The translations under genes were made by a program, and so were the position numbers. Below the pieces are notes generated by a model that was not told where the DNA came from, searched no databases, and saw only the letters and a list, made by a program, of their open reading frames with translations. From positions 248,001 through 312,000 of the forward strand of contig NZ_JACFPL010000002.1 in NCBI RefSeq assembly GCF_016102005.1: a DNA stretch of 64,000 nucleotides, given 5' to 3'. Below are positions 45,139-54,103 of the stretch, one piece after another. Positions within the stretch are counted from its first letter, which is position 1; each line of letters begins with the position of its first letter. This DNA comes from Bifidobacterium choladohabitans (GTDB lineage: Bacteria; Actinomycetota; Actinomycetes; Actinomycetales; Bifidobacteriaceae).

Positions 45139-46833
45139 ATGACCGGATCGACAAGTATGGATGTGAAGAAGGGCGGCCAGACAGGCAGCCAGGGGTCTCA
45201 GGAGGCTGCGCCGCCCTGGCGTGCCCTCTGGGTGCTGGCCCTGGGTCTGGCCATGATTGTGCTGGATTCGTCCATCGTCAACGTCTCCATACCCTCCATC
45301 ATCGCTGCCATCCATATCAACCTGGCTCAAGCCCAGTGGGTGACCGCCCTCTACAGCATCGTCCTGGCGGCTCTGCTCCTGCCCTCCGGCCGTCTGGGGG
45401 ACATGATCGGACGCAAGCGGATCCTGCAGGTGGGCACGGTCATCTTTGTGCTGGGTTCCGTCTTTGCCGCATCGGCCTCCTCCGGCACACTGCTGCTTCT
45501 GGCCCGGCTTGTTCAGGGAATCGGCGGCTCCCTGGTCATGCCATCCACCCTGTCCACCGTGTCCGCCACCTTCCGGGGTCGGCACCGGGCCACTGCATTC
45601 GGCATCTGGGGGGCCGTCATGTCGTCCGCTGCGGCGGTCGGCCCCTTCCTGGGCGGGGTTTTCACCAGCACCATCGGATGGCGGTGGATCTTCCTGGTCA
45701 ATCTGCCCCTGGGATTGATCGTCCTTGTGAGCAGTGCGGTCTTTGTGCCCGAGACCAAGTCAGCGCCCCGGCAGACAGGTGATAGGTGGGGGATGCTTGC
45801 CGACTGGAAGGGCATACTCCTTTCGGCCCTGGGTTCGGCCCTGGTGGTCTTTGCACTGATCGAGGGGCAGACCTACGGCTGGTGGCATCCCCGCGCCACA
45901 CTTGAACTAGGCCCACTGCACTGGTCTGCATCGGCGCCCCTGTCACCGGTCCCGGTCAGTCTGATTCTGGGACTGGCCCTGCTGGCCGTCTTTGCGCTGA
46001 CCGAGCTGGTCAGGGCGCGCAGGGGCAGGATGGTCATCCTGGACGTGTCCATGTTCGCCATCGGCACCTTCGGATGGGGCAACCTCACGGCCGCCATCGT
46101 CAACGCCGGTCAGTTCGCGGTCATGTTCATCCTGCCTCTCTATCTGATCAACGCCAGAGGCCTGAGTCCCCTTGGGGCCGGATCCATCCTGGGCGTCATG
46201 GCCCTGGGATCGGTCGTGTCCGGCGGTTTGGCCCGGGTGGTTTCAGCCCGTCTGGGGGCCGGCGGCACGGTGCAGACGGGTCTCTTGATGGAGATTGTCG
46301 GCGTGGCCCTGTCCATTCTGCTCATGCGTGGGTCGGTGCCGGTCTGGCCCATGACCCTGACTCTGATTATTTACGGTGCTGGTCTGGGCTTTGCCTCGGC
46401 ACAGCTGACCAGTCTGGTGCTCTCCCGTGTCCCGGTGGCACAGTCCGGCCAGGCTTCGGCCACCCAGTCCACCATCCGTCAGTGGGGGACCGCCCTGGGC
46501 GCCGCAGTCTCCGGTTCCGTCCTCTCCCTTGCTCTGAGCCTGGTGCTGCCAAGACATCTGACGGCCCTCAAGGGGATCTCGGCGCGGATGGCCGATGGCC
46601 TGGTCAGATCGGTTCAGTCCTCTGCCGGAAACGCCATAGTCGGTCTGCGTGCTGAGGGTACCCGAGGTCGGCTGGGAGCACTGGGTCCTCAGGTGACCAA
46701 GGCCTTGACCGCGGGATTCTCCCAAGGCGCCCAGTGGGCCATGGGTTTCGCGGTTCTGCTACTCCTCCTGGGTCTGGTCGCCTCGGTGCTGGTACGCCGG
46801 GCCGCCCGCAAGGCTGGTGCTGATAAGGTCTGA
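45139..46833 (+). CDS. DHA2-type MFS drug efflux transporter (EmrB/QacA-like)
   Basis: A 564-residue, probably 14-helix drug:proton antiporter. The first half has LDSSIVNVSIPSI (motif D1-like), GRLGDMIGRKRIL (loop 2-3 motif A), and RLVQGIGGSLVMPSTLSTV, all hallmarks of DHA2 pumps. It lacks a fused accessory domain. The substrates cannot be inferred. ATG 45139 is chosen for its GGGGGA site; the frame beyond extends into the promoter. It is divergent from the TetR gene and is most likely its target. Confidence 0.88.
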   Translation: MTGSTSMDVKKGGQTGSQGSQEAAPPWRALWVLALGLAMIVLDSSIVNVSIPSIIAAIHINLAQAQWVTALYSIVLAALLLPSGRLGDMIGRKRILQVGTVIFVLGSVFAASASSGTLLLLARLVQGIGGSLVMPSTLSTVSATFRGRHRATAFGIWGAVMSSAAAVGPFLGGVFTSTIGWRWIFLVNLPLGLIVLVSSAVFVPETKSAPRQTGDRWGMLADWKGILLSALGSALVVFALIEGQTYGWWHPRATLELGPLHWSASAPLSPVPVSLILGLALLAVFALTELVRARRGRMVILDVSMFAIGTFGWGNLTAAIVNAGQFAVMFILPLYLINARGLSPLGAGSILGVMALGSVVSGGLARVVSARLGAGGTVQTGLLMEIVGVALSILLMRGSVPVWPMTLTLIIYGAGLGFASAQLTSLVLSRVPVAQSGQASATQSTIRQWGTALGAAVSGSVLSLALSLVLPRHLTALKGISARMADGLVRSVQSSAGNAIVGLRAEGTRGRLGALGPQVTKALTAGFSQGAQWAMGFAVLLLLLGLVASVLVRRAARKAGADKV

Positions 46834-46909
46834 GCCATCCGCAATCCAGTCTTCTCTGTAGCGGTCCCCACTCGGGACTGTCTGCCCGTGGGCCGACCCT
46901 GGCACGGTT

Positions 46910-46915
46910 TAGAAT
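46910..46915 (+). promoter_or_regulatory. Candidate nadE -10 element
   Basis: TAGAAT lies 1 nt before the nadE ATG at 46917 and 7 nt before a second in-frame ATG at 46923. This suggests a leaderless transcript starting at about 46922. No convincing -35 was found. Confidence 0.4.
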
Positions 46916-46916
46916 C

Positions 46917-48596
46917 ATGGGTATGGGCATACAAGAGGAACAGCCGCGGCGGGATGGCGATCTGCTGGTGGCTCTGGCTCAGATCGACACCTGTGTGGGC
47001 GATCTTGACGGCAACGCCGACATCATTATGGACTACTCCCGAAAGGCGGCTGAGCAGGGGGCCACGCTGGTCGTCTTCCCGGAGATGAGTCTGACCGGTT
47101 ACCCGATTGAGGATCTGGCATTTCGTGCCAGCTTCCGTCGGGCCGCCTGGTCTCGGGCCGACCGTCTGGCCGGGGAGCTGGAGGAGCAGGGTCTGGGCCA
47201 TCTCTATGTGATCGTGGGAACCGTCGGCACCGACACGGATCAGGATAGGCCCCGCAACCGGCTGGTGGTCCTGCACCAGGGTCGGGTCGAGGCCGGCTAC
47301 GACAAGCACTTCCTGCCCAACTACGGGGTCTTCGATGAGTACAGGATTTTCACCCCGGGGGATAGGACCGTCGTCCTGGAGGTGCAGGGGCACCGGATAG
47401 GGCTGGCCATCTGCGAGGACATCTGGCAGGAAGGTGATCCCATCAGCGACCTGGCTGGCCGGGACATCGACCTCCTGGTGACCATCAACGGCTCCCCATT
47501 CGAGGAAGGTAAGGGGCACGTCCGTTACGAGCTGGCAACCCGCCGGGCCAAGCAGGTCGGTGCGCCCCTGCTCTACCTGAATCAGGTGGGTGGTCAGGAT
47601 GATCTGGTCTTTGACGGCGGCAGTTTCGTGGTGGACCAGGATGGCACCCTGCTGGAGCGCTCGCCCAGGTTCGTCCAGGATCTGTCCACGTGGACCCTGC
47701 CTGCACGAGGGAAGCGCCCGCTGCCCAGCGAGTCCTGCATGGCCGAAGAGATGCCTGGGGACGAGGAGGTCTATCGGGCCTGCGTGCTGGGTCTCAAGGA
47801 CTATATGGCCAAGAACCACTTCACGGGCGTCTGCCTGGGGCTCTCAGGAGGGATCGACTCGGCCCTGGTGGCCACCATGGCCGCCGACGCCTGCGGGGGA
47901 GAGCATGTGCGCGGCATCTCCATGCCCAGCCGCTACTCCTCGGAAGGCTCCAAGGATGATGCCGCCGATCTGGCCCAGCGTCTGGGCGTGCGTTATGTGG
48001 TCCAAGCCATAGGCCCTGAGTTCGACGCCTTCCAAGGGCAGTTGCATCTGGAAGGGGTCGCCGAAGAGAACCTGCAGGCCCGGATACGCGGGGTCATCGT
48101 CATGGCCTATGCCAATGCCGAGGGGCTTCTGGCACTGGCAACCGGCAACAAGTCCGAGCTGGCCTGCGGCTATTCAACGATCTATGGCGATGCGGTCGGT
48201 GGCTACGCGCCCATCAAGGATCTGCTCAAGACCCGGGTCTGGCAGCTGGCCCGCTGGCGCAACGCCCAGGTCCAGGCACGGGGTGAACGTGAGCCCATCC
48301 CGGTCAATTCCATCGTCAAGCCGCCCTCGGCCGAGCTGCGCCAAGGGCAGAAGGACTCTGATTCCCTGCCTGACTACAGCCTGCTTGACAAGGTCCTGGA
48401 GGCATACATCGAGCATGCGCATGGTCGGGCCGACCTTCTGGCCGACGGTTTCGATCCCGACACGGTCGACACGGTCATGCGGCTGGTGGATCGGGCCGAG
48501 TGGAAGCGGCGCCAGTACCCGCTGGGGCCCAAGGTCACCTCCCTGGCCTTCGGCCGTGACCGCCGGCTGCCCGTCACCAACGCCTTCAAAGAGTGA
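46917..48596 (+). CDS. nadE: Glutamine-dependent NAD+ synthetase
   Basis: Converts nicotinic acid adenine dinucleotide to NAD+ using glutamine as ammonia source. The 559-residue protein fuses an N-terminal nitrilase-type amidase (about 15-270), with the Glu-Lys-Cys triad seen in VVFPEMSLTG, YDKHFLPNY and LAICEDIW, to a C-terminal synthetase (about 300-550) carrying the P-loop LGLSGGIDSAL. Three residues later another in-frame ATG at 46923 may be the real start, since a -10 lies only 7 nt before it. The SPOR-like small gene starts 5 bp after the stop. Confidence 0.94.
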   Translation: MGMGIQEEQPRRDGDLLVALAQIDTCVGDLDGNADIIMDYSRKAAEQGATLVVFPEMSLTGYPIEDLAFRASFRRAAWSRADRLAGELEEQGLGHLYVIVGTVGTDTDQDRPRNRLVVLHQGRVEAGYDKHFLPNYGVFDEYRIFTPGDRTVVLEVQGHRIGLAICEDIWQEGDPISDLAGRDIDLLVTINGSPFEEGKGHVRYELATRRAKQVGAPLLYLNQVGGQDDLVFDGGSFVVDQDGTLLERSPRFVQDLSTWTLPARGKRPLPSESCMAEEMPGDEEVYRACVLGLKDYMAKNHFTGVCLGLSGGIDSALVATMAADACGGEHVRGISMPSRYSSEGSKDDAADLAQRLGVRYVVQAIGPEFDAFQGQLHLEGVAEENLQARIRGVIVMAYANAEGLLALATGNKSELACGYSTIYGDAVGGYAPIKDLLKTRVWQLARWRNAQVQARGEREPIPVNSIVKPPSAELRQGQKDSDSLPDYSLLDKVLEAYIEHAHGRADLLADGFDPDTVDTVMRLVDRAEWKRRQYPLGPKVTSLAFGRDRRLPVTNAFKE

Positions 48597-48601
48597 TTGC
48601 C

Positions 48602-48838
48602 ATGGATCCCCAAGAGGAGCAACCGGCCTGGTACTTCAACACCGTCACCGGCAGGCCCGAGCAGGGCAAGCTGTCTCCGCAGGACAGGCGGATGGGCCCT
48701 TACCGCAGCAGGCAGGAGGCCCTTGATGCCTGGAAGATCGCCAAGCGCCGCAACAAGGAATGGGATGAGGAAGACCGCCGTTGGCGGCAGGCCTGGGAGG
48801 GTGATCCCGGGCAGGGACAGTCATCAGCTGACAGATGA
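48602..48838 (+). CDS. Small SPOR-like conserved protein
   Basis: A 78-residue soluble protein. Its core (WYFNTVTGRPEQG..MGPYRSRQEALDAWKIAKRRNKEWDEEDRRW) resembles a family of tiny actinobacterial SPOR-domain-like proteins by the GPY-x2-R-x-EA pattern. Without a search the family name is tentative. It has no signal or membrane segment, so peptidoglycan binding, the role of true SPOR domains, is doubtful. A weak purine-rich site precedes the ATG; GTG 48593, overlapping the nadE stop as GTGA, is an alternative. It probably rides on the nadE transcript. Confidence 0.75.
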   Translation: MDPQEEQPAWYFNTVTGRPEQGKLSPQDRRMGPYRSRQEALDAWKIAKRRNKEWDEEDRRWRQAWEGDPGQGQSSADR

Positions 48839-48969
48839 AGCTCCCGCTGGATCGCCCACTATCTTTGGCGATCAATCGGCCATACCGTCAGAACGGATCG
48901 GGACTCAGGCGGTGTGCCGGGTCTGCTCGCAAGATATTGTTGTGACGCCCATTGCGGGTCTTCGTGCAG

Positions 48970-49024
48970 TGTGATATAGCTCACGTCGCGATTCGGTTTC
49001 CCGTGGTAACGCGCCCCCTATACT
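48970..49024 (+). promoter_or_regulatory. pflB promoter with CRP/GlxR-type palindrome
   Basis: TGTGATATAGCTCACG (48970-48985) fits the CRP/GlxR-type pattern TGTGA-N6-TCAC with central TA. Downstream, TATACT (49019-49024) is a strong -10; a -35 is not obvious, as for activated promoters. Transcription would start near 49031, leaving a ~50-nt leader with AAGGAG before the ATG. Confidence 0.55.
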
Positions 49025-49080
49025 TGAAAGTGACAGTGGTGTGAGGAAGCGCCATTGACCATATCAACAAGGAGTTGACT

Positions 49081-51456
49081 ATGACAGCAGTTGAGACCAA
49101 TACCGTCTCTCCCGCAGAGCTGCAAGCCAAGGCTTGGAAGGGCTTCAAGGGCGAGGACTGGAAGAAAGACATCGACGTTCGCGACTTCATCCAAAAGAAT
49201 TACACTCCGTACACCGGTGACGAATCCTTCCTGGCACCGGCCACCGAGAAGACCAAGTTCCTGTGGAACTACCTGGATGACAATTTCCTTGCCGTAGAGC
49301 GCAAGCAGCGCGTCTACGACGTGGACACCCACACTCCGGCGGGCATTGACGCCTTCCCGGCCGGATACATTGACGGCAAGCCTGCCGGCGAAACTCAGGA
49401 CGACGTGATTGTCGGCATTCAGACCGATGTGCCCTGCAAGCGCGCGATGATGCCCTACGGCGGCTGGCGTATGGTTGAGCAGGCCCTCAAGGAAGCCGGC
49501 AAGGAGCCCGATCCCGAGGTCAAGAAGATCTTCACCCGGTATCGCAAGACCCACAACGATGGTGTCTTCGACGTCTACACCAAGAGGATCAAGCTGGCCC
49601 GCCACAACAAGATTCTGACCGGTCTGCCCGATGCTTACGGCCGCGGCCGCATCATTGGCGACTATCGTCGTGTGGCCCTGTACGGCATCGACGAGCTGAT
49701 TGCCCGCAAGAAGGCCGACAAGGATTCGATTCCTTACCGCAACGATTTCACCGAGGAAGAGATCGAGCACTGGATTCGCTTCCGTGAGGAGCACGCCGAG
49801 CAGATCAAGGCTCTGAAGCAGCTGTTGAACCTGGGCAAGGAGTACGGCCTGGATCTGAGCCGTCCTGCCATGAACGCCAAGGAAGCCGTCCAGTGGACCT
49901 ACATGGCCTACCTGGCCTCGGTCAAGAGCCAGGACGGCGCCGCCATGTCCATCGGCCGTCTGTCCGCCTTCTTCGACGTCTACTTCGAGCGTGATTTGGC
50001 CGCTGGCCTGATCGACGAGACCGACGCCCAGGAGATCATCGACAACATCGTGATGAAGCTGCGCATCGTGCGCTTCCTGCGGACCAAGGACTACGACAAC
50101 ATCTTCTCGGGCGATCCCTACTGGGCCACCTGGTCCGACGCCGGCTTCGGCGACGACGGCAGGCCCATGGTCACCAAGACCTCCTTCCGTCTGCTGGCAA
50201 CCCTGACCCTGGAGCACCTTGGACCCGGCCCCGAGCCCAACATCACCATTTTCTGGGATCCGAAGCTGCCCGAGGGCTACAAGCGCTTCTGCGCCCGTAT
50301 CTCCATCGACACCTCCGCCATCCAGTACGAGTCCGACAAAGACATTCGCGCCCATTGGGGCGATGACGCCGCCATCGCATGCTGCGTGTCCCCCATGAGG
50401 GTCGGCAAGCAGATGCAGTTCTTCGGCGCCCGTGTCAACTCCGCCAAGGCCCTGCTCTACGCCATGAACGGCGGCCGTGACGAGATGACCGGCATGCAGG
50501 TCATCGACAAGGACGTAATCAAGCCTGTCACCCCCAAGGAAGACGGTTCTCTGGACTTCCAGGAGGTCAAGGACAACTACGAGAAGGCCCTGCAGTGGCT
50601 GAGCGAGACCTACGTCGAGGCTCTGAACATCATCCACTACATGCACGATAAGTACGACTACGAGTCCATTGAGATGGCCCTGCACGACAAGGAGGTCTAC
50701 CGCACCCTGGGTTGCGGCATGTCCGGCCTGTCCATCGCCGCTGACTCCCTGTCGGCTATCAAGTACGCCAAGGTCTACCCGATCTACAACAAGGATGCCA
50801 AGGGCACTCCTGAGTATGTCGAGGGCGCTGACGACGACCTGATCGTCAACTACAAGACCGTCGGTGAGTTCCCGATCTACGGCAACGACGATGATCGCGC
50901 CGACGATCTGGCCAAGTGGACCGTGTCCACCGTCATGGGCCAGATCAAGCGCCTGCCTGTCTACCGTGGCGCTGTGCCGACCCAGTCCATCCTGACCATC
51001 ACCTCCAACGTGGAGTATGGCAAGAACACCGGGTCCTTCCCCTCCGGCCACAAGAAGGGCACCCCGTACGCTCCCGGCGCCAACCCCGAGAACGGCATGG
51101 ATTCGCACGGCATGCTGCCCTCCATGTTCTCCGTGGGCAAGATTGATTACAACGACGCCCTGGACGGCATCTCGCTGACCAATACAATCACCCCTGACGG
51201 CCTGGGCCGCGACGAGGATGAGCGTATCAACAACCTAGTGGGCATCCTGGATGCCGGCAACGGCCACGGGCTCTACCACGCCAACATCAACGTCCTGCGC
51301 AAGGAGCAACTGGAGGATGCTGTCGAGCACCCCGAGAAGTACCCGCACCTGACCGTGCGCGTCTCGGGCTACGCCGTCAACTTCGTCAAGCTGACCCGCG
51401 AGCAGCAGCTCGACGTTATCTCCCGCACCTTCCACCAGGGCGCGGTGACCGACTGA
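49081..51456 (+). CDS. pflB: Formate C-acetyltransferase (pyruvate formate-lyase)
   Basis: Glycyl-radical enzyme that splits pyruvate with CoA into acetyl-CoA and formate in anaerobic sugar fermentation; cytoplasmic and oxygen-sensitive. The 791-residue protein carries the active-site cysteine pair Cys434-Cys435 (IACCVSPM) and the radical glycine Gly763 in RVSGYAV near the C-terminus, both at expected positions. ATG 49081 is chosen because AAGGAG lies 6 nt upstream. Codon choice (many GAC/GTC/CTG, few rare codons) suits a highly expressed gene. The activase gene follows 98 bp later across a hairpin. Confidence 0.97.
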   Translation: MTAVETNTVSPAELQAKAWKGFKGEDWKKDIDVRDFIQKNYTPYTGDESFLAPATEKTKFLWNYLDDNFLAVERKQRVYDVDTHTPAGIDAFPAGYIDGKPAGETQDDVIVGIQTDVPCKRAMMPYGGWRMVEQALKEAGKEPDPEVKKIFTRYRKTHNDGVFDVYTKRIKLARHNKILTGLPDAYGRGRIIGDYRRVALYGIDELIARKKADKDSIPYRNDFTEEEIEHWIRFREEHAEQIKALKQLLNLGKEYGLDLSRPAMNAKEAVQWTYMAYLASVKSQDGAAMSIGRLSAFFDVYFERDLAAGLIDETDAQEIIDNIVMKLRIVRFLRTKDYDNIFSGDPYWATWSDAGFGDDGRPMVTKTSFRLLATLTLEHLGPGPEPNITIFWDPKLPEGYKRFCARISIDTSAIQYESDKDIRAHWGDDAAIACCVSPMRVGKQMQFFGARVNSAKALLYAMNGGRDEMTGMQVIDKDVIKPVTPKEDGSLDFQEVKDNYEKALQWLSETYVEALNIIHYMHDKYDYESIEMALHDKEVYRTLGCGMSGLSIAADSLSAIKYAKVYPIYNKDAKGTPEYVEGADDDLIVNYKTVGEFPIYGNDDDRADDLAKWTVSTVMGQIKRLPVYRGAVPTQSILTITSNVEYGKNTGSFPSGHKKGTPYAPGANPENGMDSHGMLPSMFSVGKIDYNDALDGISLTNTITPDGLGRDEDERINNLVGILDAGNGHGLYHANINVLRKEQLEDAVEHPEKYPHLTVRVSGYAVNFVKLTREQQLDVISRTFHQGAVTD

Positions 51457-51500
51457 TCGCCCTTGTGCGATAGTCAACCGTTGATGAGACGGTGAATCAT

Positions 51501-51532
51501 GGGGCGGGGCGCACCAAGGCCCTGCCCCTTTT
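51501..51532 (+). terminator. Hairpin terminator between pflB and pflA
   Basis: A 10-bp GC stem (51501-51510 with 51519-51528, one G-T pair) has an 8-nt loop and is followed by TTTT; more T's occur a few bases on. It would stop many transcripts after pflB, leaving pflA with lower expression by read-through. Confidence 0.75.
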
Positions 51533-51553
51533 CGTCTTTTTCAGGAGGATCCG

Positions 51554-52435
51554 ATGACGGAGACCACCACCTTCCATACCACACACCCGCACATGCTCAA
51601 GGAATCCAAGGTCTACCAGAGCCAGACGCTGATGGGCGGCCTTTCGGGGTTTGAATCGCCCATTGGACTGGACCGGCACGACCGCATGAATGCCCTGCGC
51701 ACGGGCGACATCGGATTTGTTCACTCCTGGGACATCAACACTTCGGTGGACGGGCCGGGTACAAGGATGACCGTCTTCATGAGCGGATGCCCCCTGCGTT
51801 GCCAGTACTGCCAGAATCCTGACACCTGGAAGATGCGTGATGGCCAGCCCGTATACCTGCAGGCCATGATCGACAAGGTGGCCCGCTACCAGGACCTCTT
51901 CAAGAGCACGGGCGGAGGAATCACCTTCAGCGGCGGCGAGTCCATGATGCAGGCAGCCTTTGTCTCACGTGTCTTTCGAGCCGCCAAGGAGATGGGCGTC
52001 CACACCTGCCTGGACACCTCGGGTTTCCTCAATCGCAACTACACCGATGCCATGATTGACGATATCGACCTGTGCCTGCTGGATGTCAAATCCGGCGACG
52101 AAGCCACCTACAAGAAGGTGACCGGCGGAACTCTGGCCCCTACAATCGAATTCGGCAAGCGTCTGGCTGCCCGTGGCAGCAAGATCTGGGTTCGCTTCGT
52201 GCTGGTGCCTGGGCTGACCGACTCCGAGGAGAACGTCGAGAATGTCGCTCGGGTGTGCGAACAGTTCAAGGATGCCATCGAGCACATTGATGTGCTGCCC
52301 TTCCATCAGCTTGGACGGCCCAAGTGGCATGAGCTGCGCATTCCTTACCCGCTGGAGGATGCCAAAGGCCCCTCTGCGGCTCTGAAGGATCGTGTCAAGA
52401 AGCAACTGGAGGCCCACGGCTTCGTGGTCTACTGA
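51554..52435 (+). CDS. pflA: Pyruvate formate-lyase-activating enzyme (radical SAM)
   Basis: Uses S-adenosylmethionine and a 4Fe-4S cluster to install the glycyl radical on PflB. The 293-residue protein has the radical-SAM triad C79-x3-C83-x2-C86 (GCPLRCQYCQNP), the glycine-rich GGGITFSGGES, and a C-terminal VLPFHQLGRPKW region typical of PFL activases. The N-terminus carries an extra ~50 residues before the conserved start. AGGAGG lies 5 nt before the ATG. It is downstream of pflB, separated by a terminator-like hairpin, and closed by a second terminator. Confidence 0.96.
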   Translation: MTETTTFHTTHPHMLKESKVYQSQTLMGGLSGFESPIGLDRHDRMNALRTGDIGFVHSWDINTSVDGPGTRMTVFMSGCPLRCQYCQNPDTWKMRDGQPVYLQAMIDKVARYQDLFKSTGGGITFSGGESMMQAAFVSRVFRAAKEMGVHTCLDTSGFLNRNYTDAMIDDIDLCLLDVKSGDEATYKKVTGGTLAPTIEFGKRLAARGSKIWVRFVLVPGLTDSEENVENVARVCEQFKDAIEHIDVLPFHQLGRPKWHELRIPYPLEDAKGPSAALKDRVKKQLEAHGFVVY

Positions 52436-52494
52436 GCCTTGGAATCCAATCCGGTTCCTGGGCGGACCTAGGAGAAATCCGAATATCTTGTGTC

Positions 52495-52530
52495 ACTCCC
52501 CATGGCGGATGTCCTGGGGAGTTTTGTTTG
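52495..52530 (+). terminator. Rho-independent terminator after pflA
   Basis: An 8-bp perfect stem (52495-52502 with 52515-52522) with a 12-nt loop is followed by a T-rich run. It ends the pfl locus. Confidence 0.82.
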
Positions 52531-52559
52531 CTCGGGCGAAGGCCAGCAGCCCAATCAGC

Positions 52560-52639
52560 GAATGACCCACTTACTGAATGACCGGCACGCTGAATGACCG
52601 GCTTCGTGAATGGCAGATCCTGTGAATCAATAAACTGTC
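52560..52639. repeat. 16-bp tandem repeat in the pflA-rnd gap
   Basis: Units begin with GAAT at 52560, 52576, 52592, 52608 and 52624, exactly 16 bp apart. The first three share GAATGACC, and units two and three share GAATGACCGGC. The fourth keeps GAATG and the fifth only GAAT, so the array decays to the right. 16 is not a multiple of 3, arguing against coding. The rest of the 332-bp gap (52436-52767) holds the terminator and then nothing clear before RNase D. Confidence 0.8.
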
Positions 52640-52767
52640 GACGAAGCCTGCTCAGTAAGAATTATCAGCGGGTTGAGGCCATGGACTATGCTTTCAGGCG
52701 TGTGTTTTCCGGGCCGGTCGGTCCGGTGGCGTGATGGAAGACAAACTAAAAAAGAGGTTGAGCGCAG

Positions 52768-54054
52768 GTGACCACGGAACCTAAGACGCAGCTGCTTTCA
52801 GAGCCCGCCCAGGGTGTGCCGTCGGTCATCGACGATATGGCCGGATATCGCCGGGCCTGTCGAATGCTGTCCCGAGGGAGCGGTGCGTTGGCCGCCGATG
52901 CTGAAAGGGCCTCTGGTTTCCGCTATGGCCACGACGACTACCTGGTCCAGTTCAAGCGCCAGGGGGCGGGGATATTCCTGCTGGATCCACCGGCTTTGAC
53001 GCAGGCGGGCTGTGACTGGTCGGAATTCAATAAGGCTGTTGATGGGGCCCAGTGGATCATTCACGACTCCCCTCAGGATCTGCCTGGCTTCCATGCATTG
53101 GGCATGAGGCCCTCATCGCTCTTCGATACTGAGCTTGCAGCCAGGATGCTCAACCTGGGTCATTACGGCCTGTCTGCAGTGACCGCGCATTACCTGGGGC
53201 TGACGCTGGCCAAGGAGCACTCTGCCGCAGACTGGTCCTACCGCCCACTGCCGCGTGATTGGCGCAATTACGCTGCCTTGGACGTGGAGCTGCTGGATCA
53301 GGTGCGGTCGCACGAGCTGGAGGACCTGCGCCGTCACGGCAAGGATGAATGGGCCAGGCAGGAATTCGCCTGGCTGCTGGAGCAGGGCAAAATCCCCAAG
53401 CCGGAGCCTGAACAGCCCTGGCGGCATATCTCGCATATCAACGCCCTGCACAACGACCGTCGAGGCCTGGCTGTGGCCCGCTCGCTGTGGACCGCTCGAG
53501 ACCAGCTGGCCCGCCGCAACGACATCGCTCCGACGCTCCTCCTGCCTGACAAGGCCATCATCGAGGCCGGCAGGCTCAAGCCGCACAACAACGCTCAGTT
53601 CCGGGCCATCCGGTCCTTGAACGAGCGGGTCAGGATTCACACCGGCGGCGAGCAGGACCGCATGTTCGAGCGCTACGCGCCCATTCAGCGCCGGGTGAGG
53701 CCCTCGGTCTGGAAACAGGCCATTCTGGAGGCGCTGAGTCTGCCCCCCGAAGAGTTGCCGGTGCCTCCCAAGCCGCGGTGTGAGGAGACCAACGCCCCCA
53801 AGTCCATGCAGGTCTGGCGGCACCGCCACCCGGACCGGTTCGCCAGGCTGGAGGCAGCACGCAAGGCGGTGGCCGAAGTGGGACGCCGGACCAACACCCC
53901 CGACGAGATTCTGATCAAGCCCCGTTACCTGCGCAACCTCTGCTGGACCGACGAACCGGAGAAGCGGGATGTGGCCGACTTCCTGCGTCAGGAGGGCGCC
54001 CGCCCCTGGCAGGTTTCACTCCTGTCAGAGTCCCTGACTCGCGCTATCATGTAA
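52768..54054 (+). CDS. rnd: Ribonuclease D-like 3'-5' exonuclease with HRDC domain
   Basis: DEDD-family exonuclease that trims tRNA and other RNA 3' ends. Of 428 residues, the exonuclease domain (about 40-200) shows DAE (exo I), HDSPQDLPGF (exo II), and YAALDVELLDQV with Tyr-x3-Asp (exo III). A helical HRDC-type domain (about 215-300) follows, with a further C-terminal extension. The GTG start at 52768 has a GAGG-like site upstream. It lies upstream of tig on the same strand with a 49-bp gap, so the two may be co-transcribed. Confidence 0.88.
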   Translation: MTTEPKTQLLSEPAQGVPSVIDDMAGYRRACRMLSRGSGALAADAERASGFRYGHDDYLVQFKRQGAGIFLLDPPALTQAGCDWSEFNKAVDGAQWIIHDSPQDLPGFHALGMRPSSLFDTELAARMLNLGHYGLSAVTAHYLGLTLAKEHSAADWSYRPLPRDWRNYAALDVELLDQVRSHELEDLRRHGKDEWARQEFAWLLEQGKIPKPEPEQPWRHISHINALHNDRRGLAVARSLWTARDQLARRNDIAPTLLLPDKAIIEAGRLKPHNNAQFRAIRSLNERVRIHTGGEQDRMFERYAPIQRRVRPSVWKQAILEALSLPPEELPVPPKPRCEETNAPKSMQVWRHRHPDRFARLEAARKAVAEVGRRTNTPDEILIKPRYLRNLCWTDEPEKRDVADFLRQEGARPWQVSLLSESLTRAIM

Positions 54055-54103
54055 CGGTTGCCTTACTGGCAGATCAAACGGTTTGGATGAATTGGAGCGC
54101 AGC

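Noticed and set aside
52436-52767. CRISPR array or small RNA in the pflA-rnd gap
   Set aside because: Units are only 16 bp with no spacer/repeat alternation and no cas genes; no sustained RNA fold beyond the terminator was seen.
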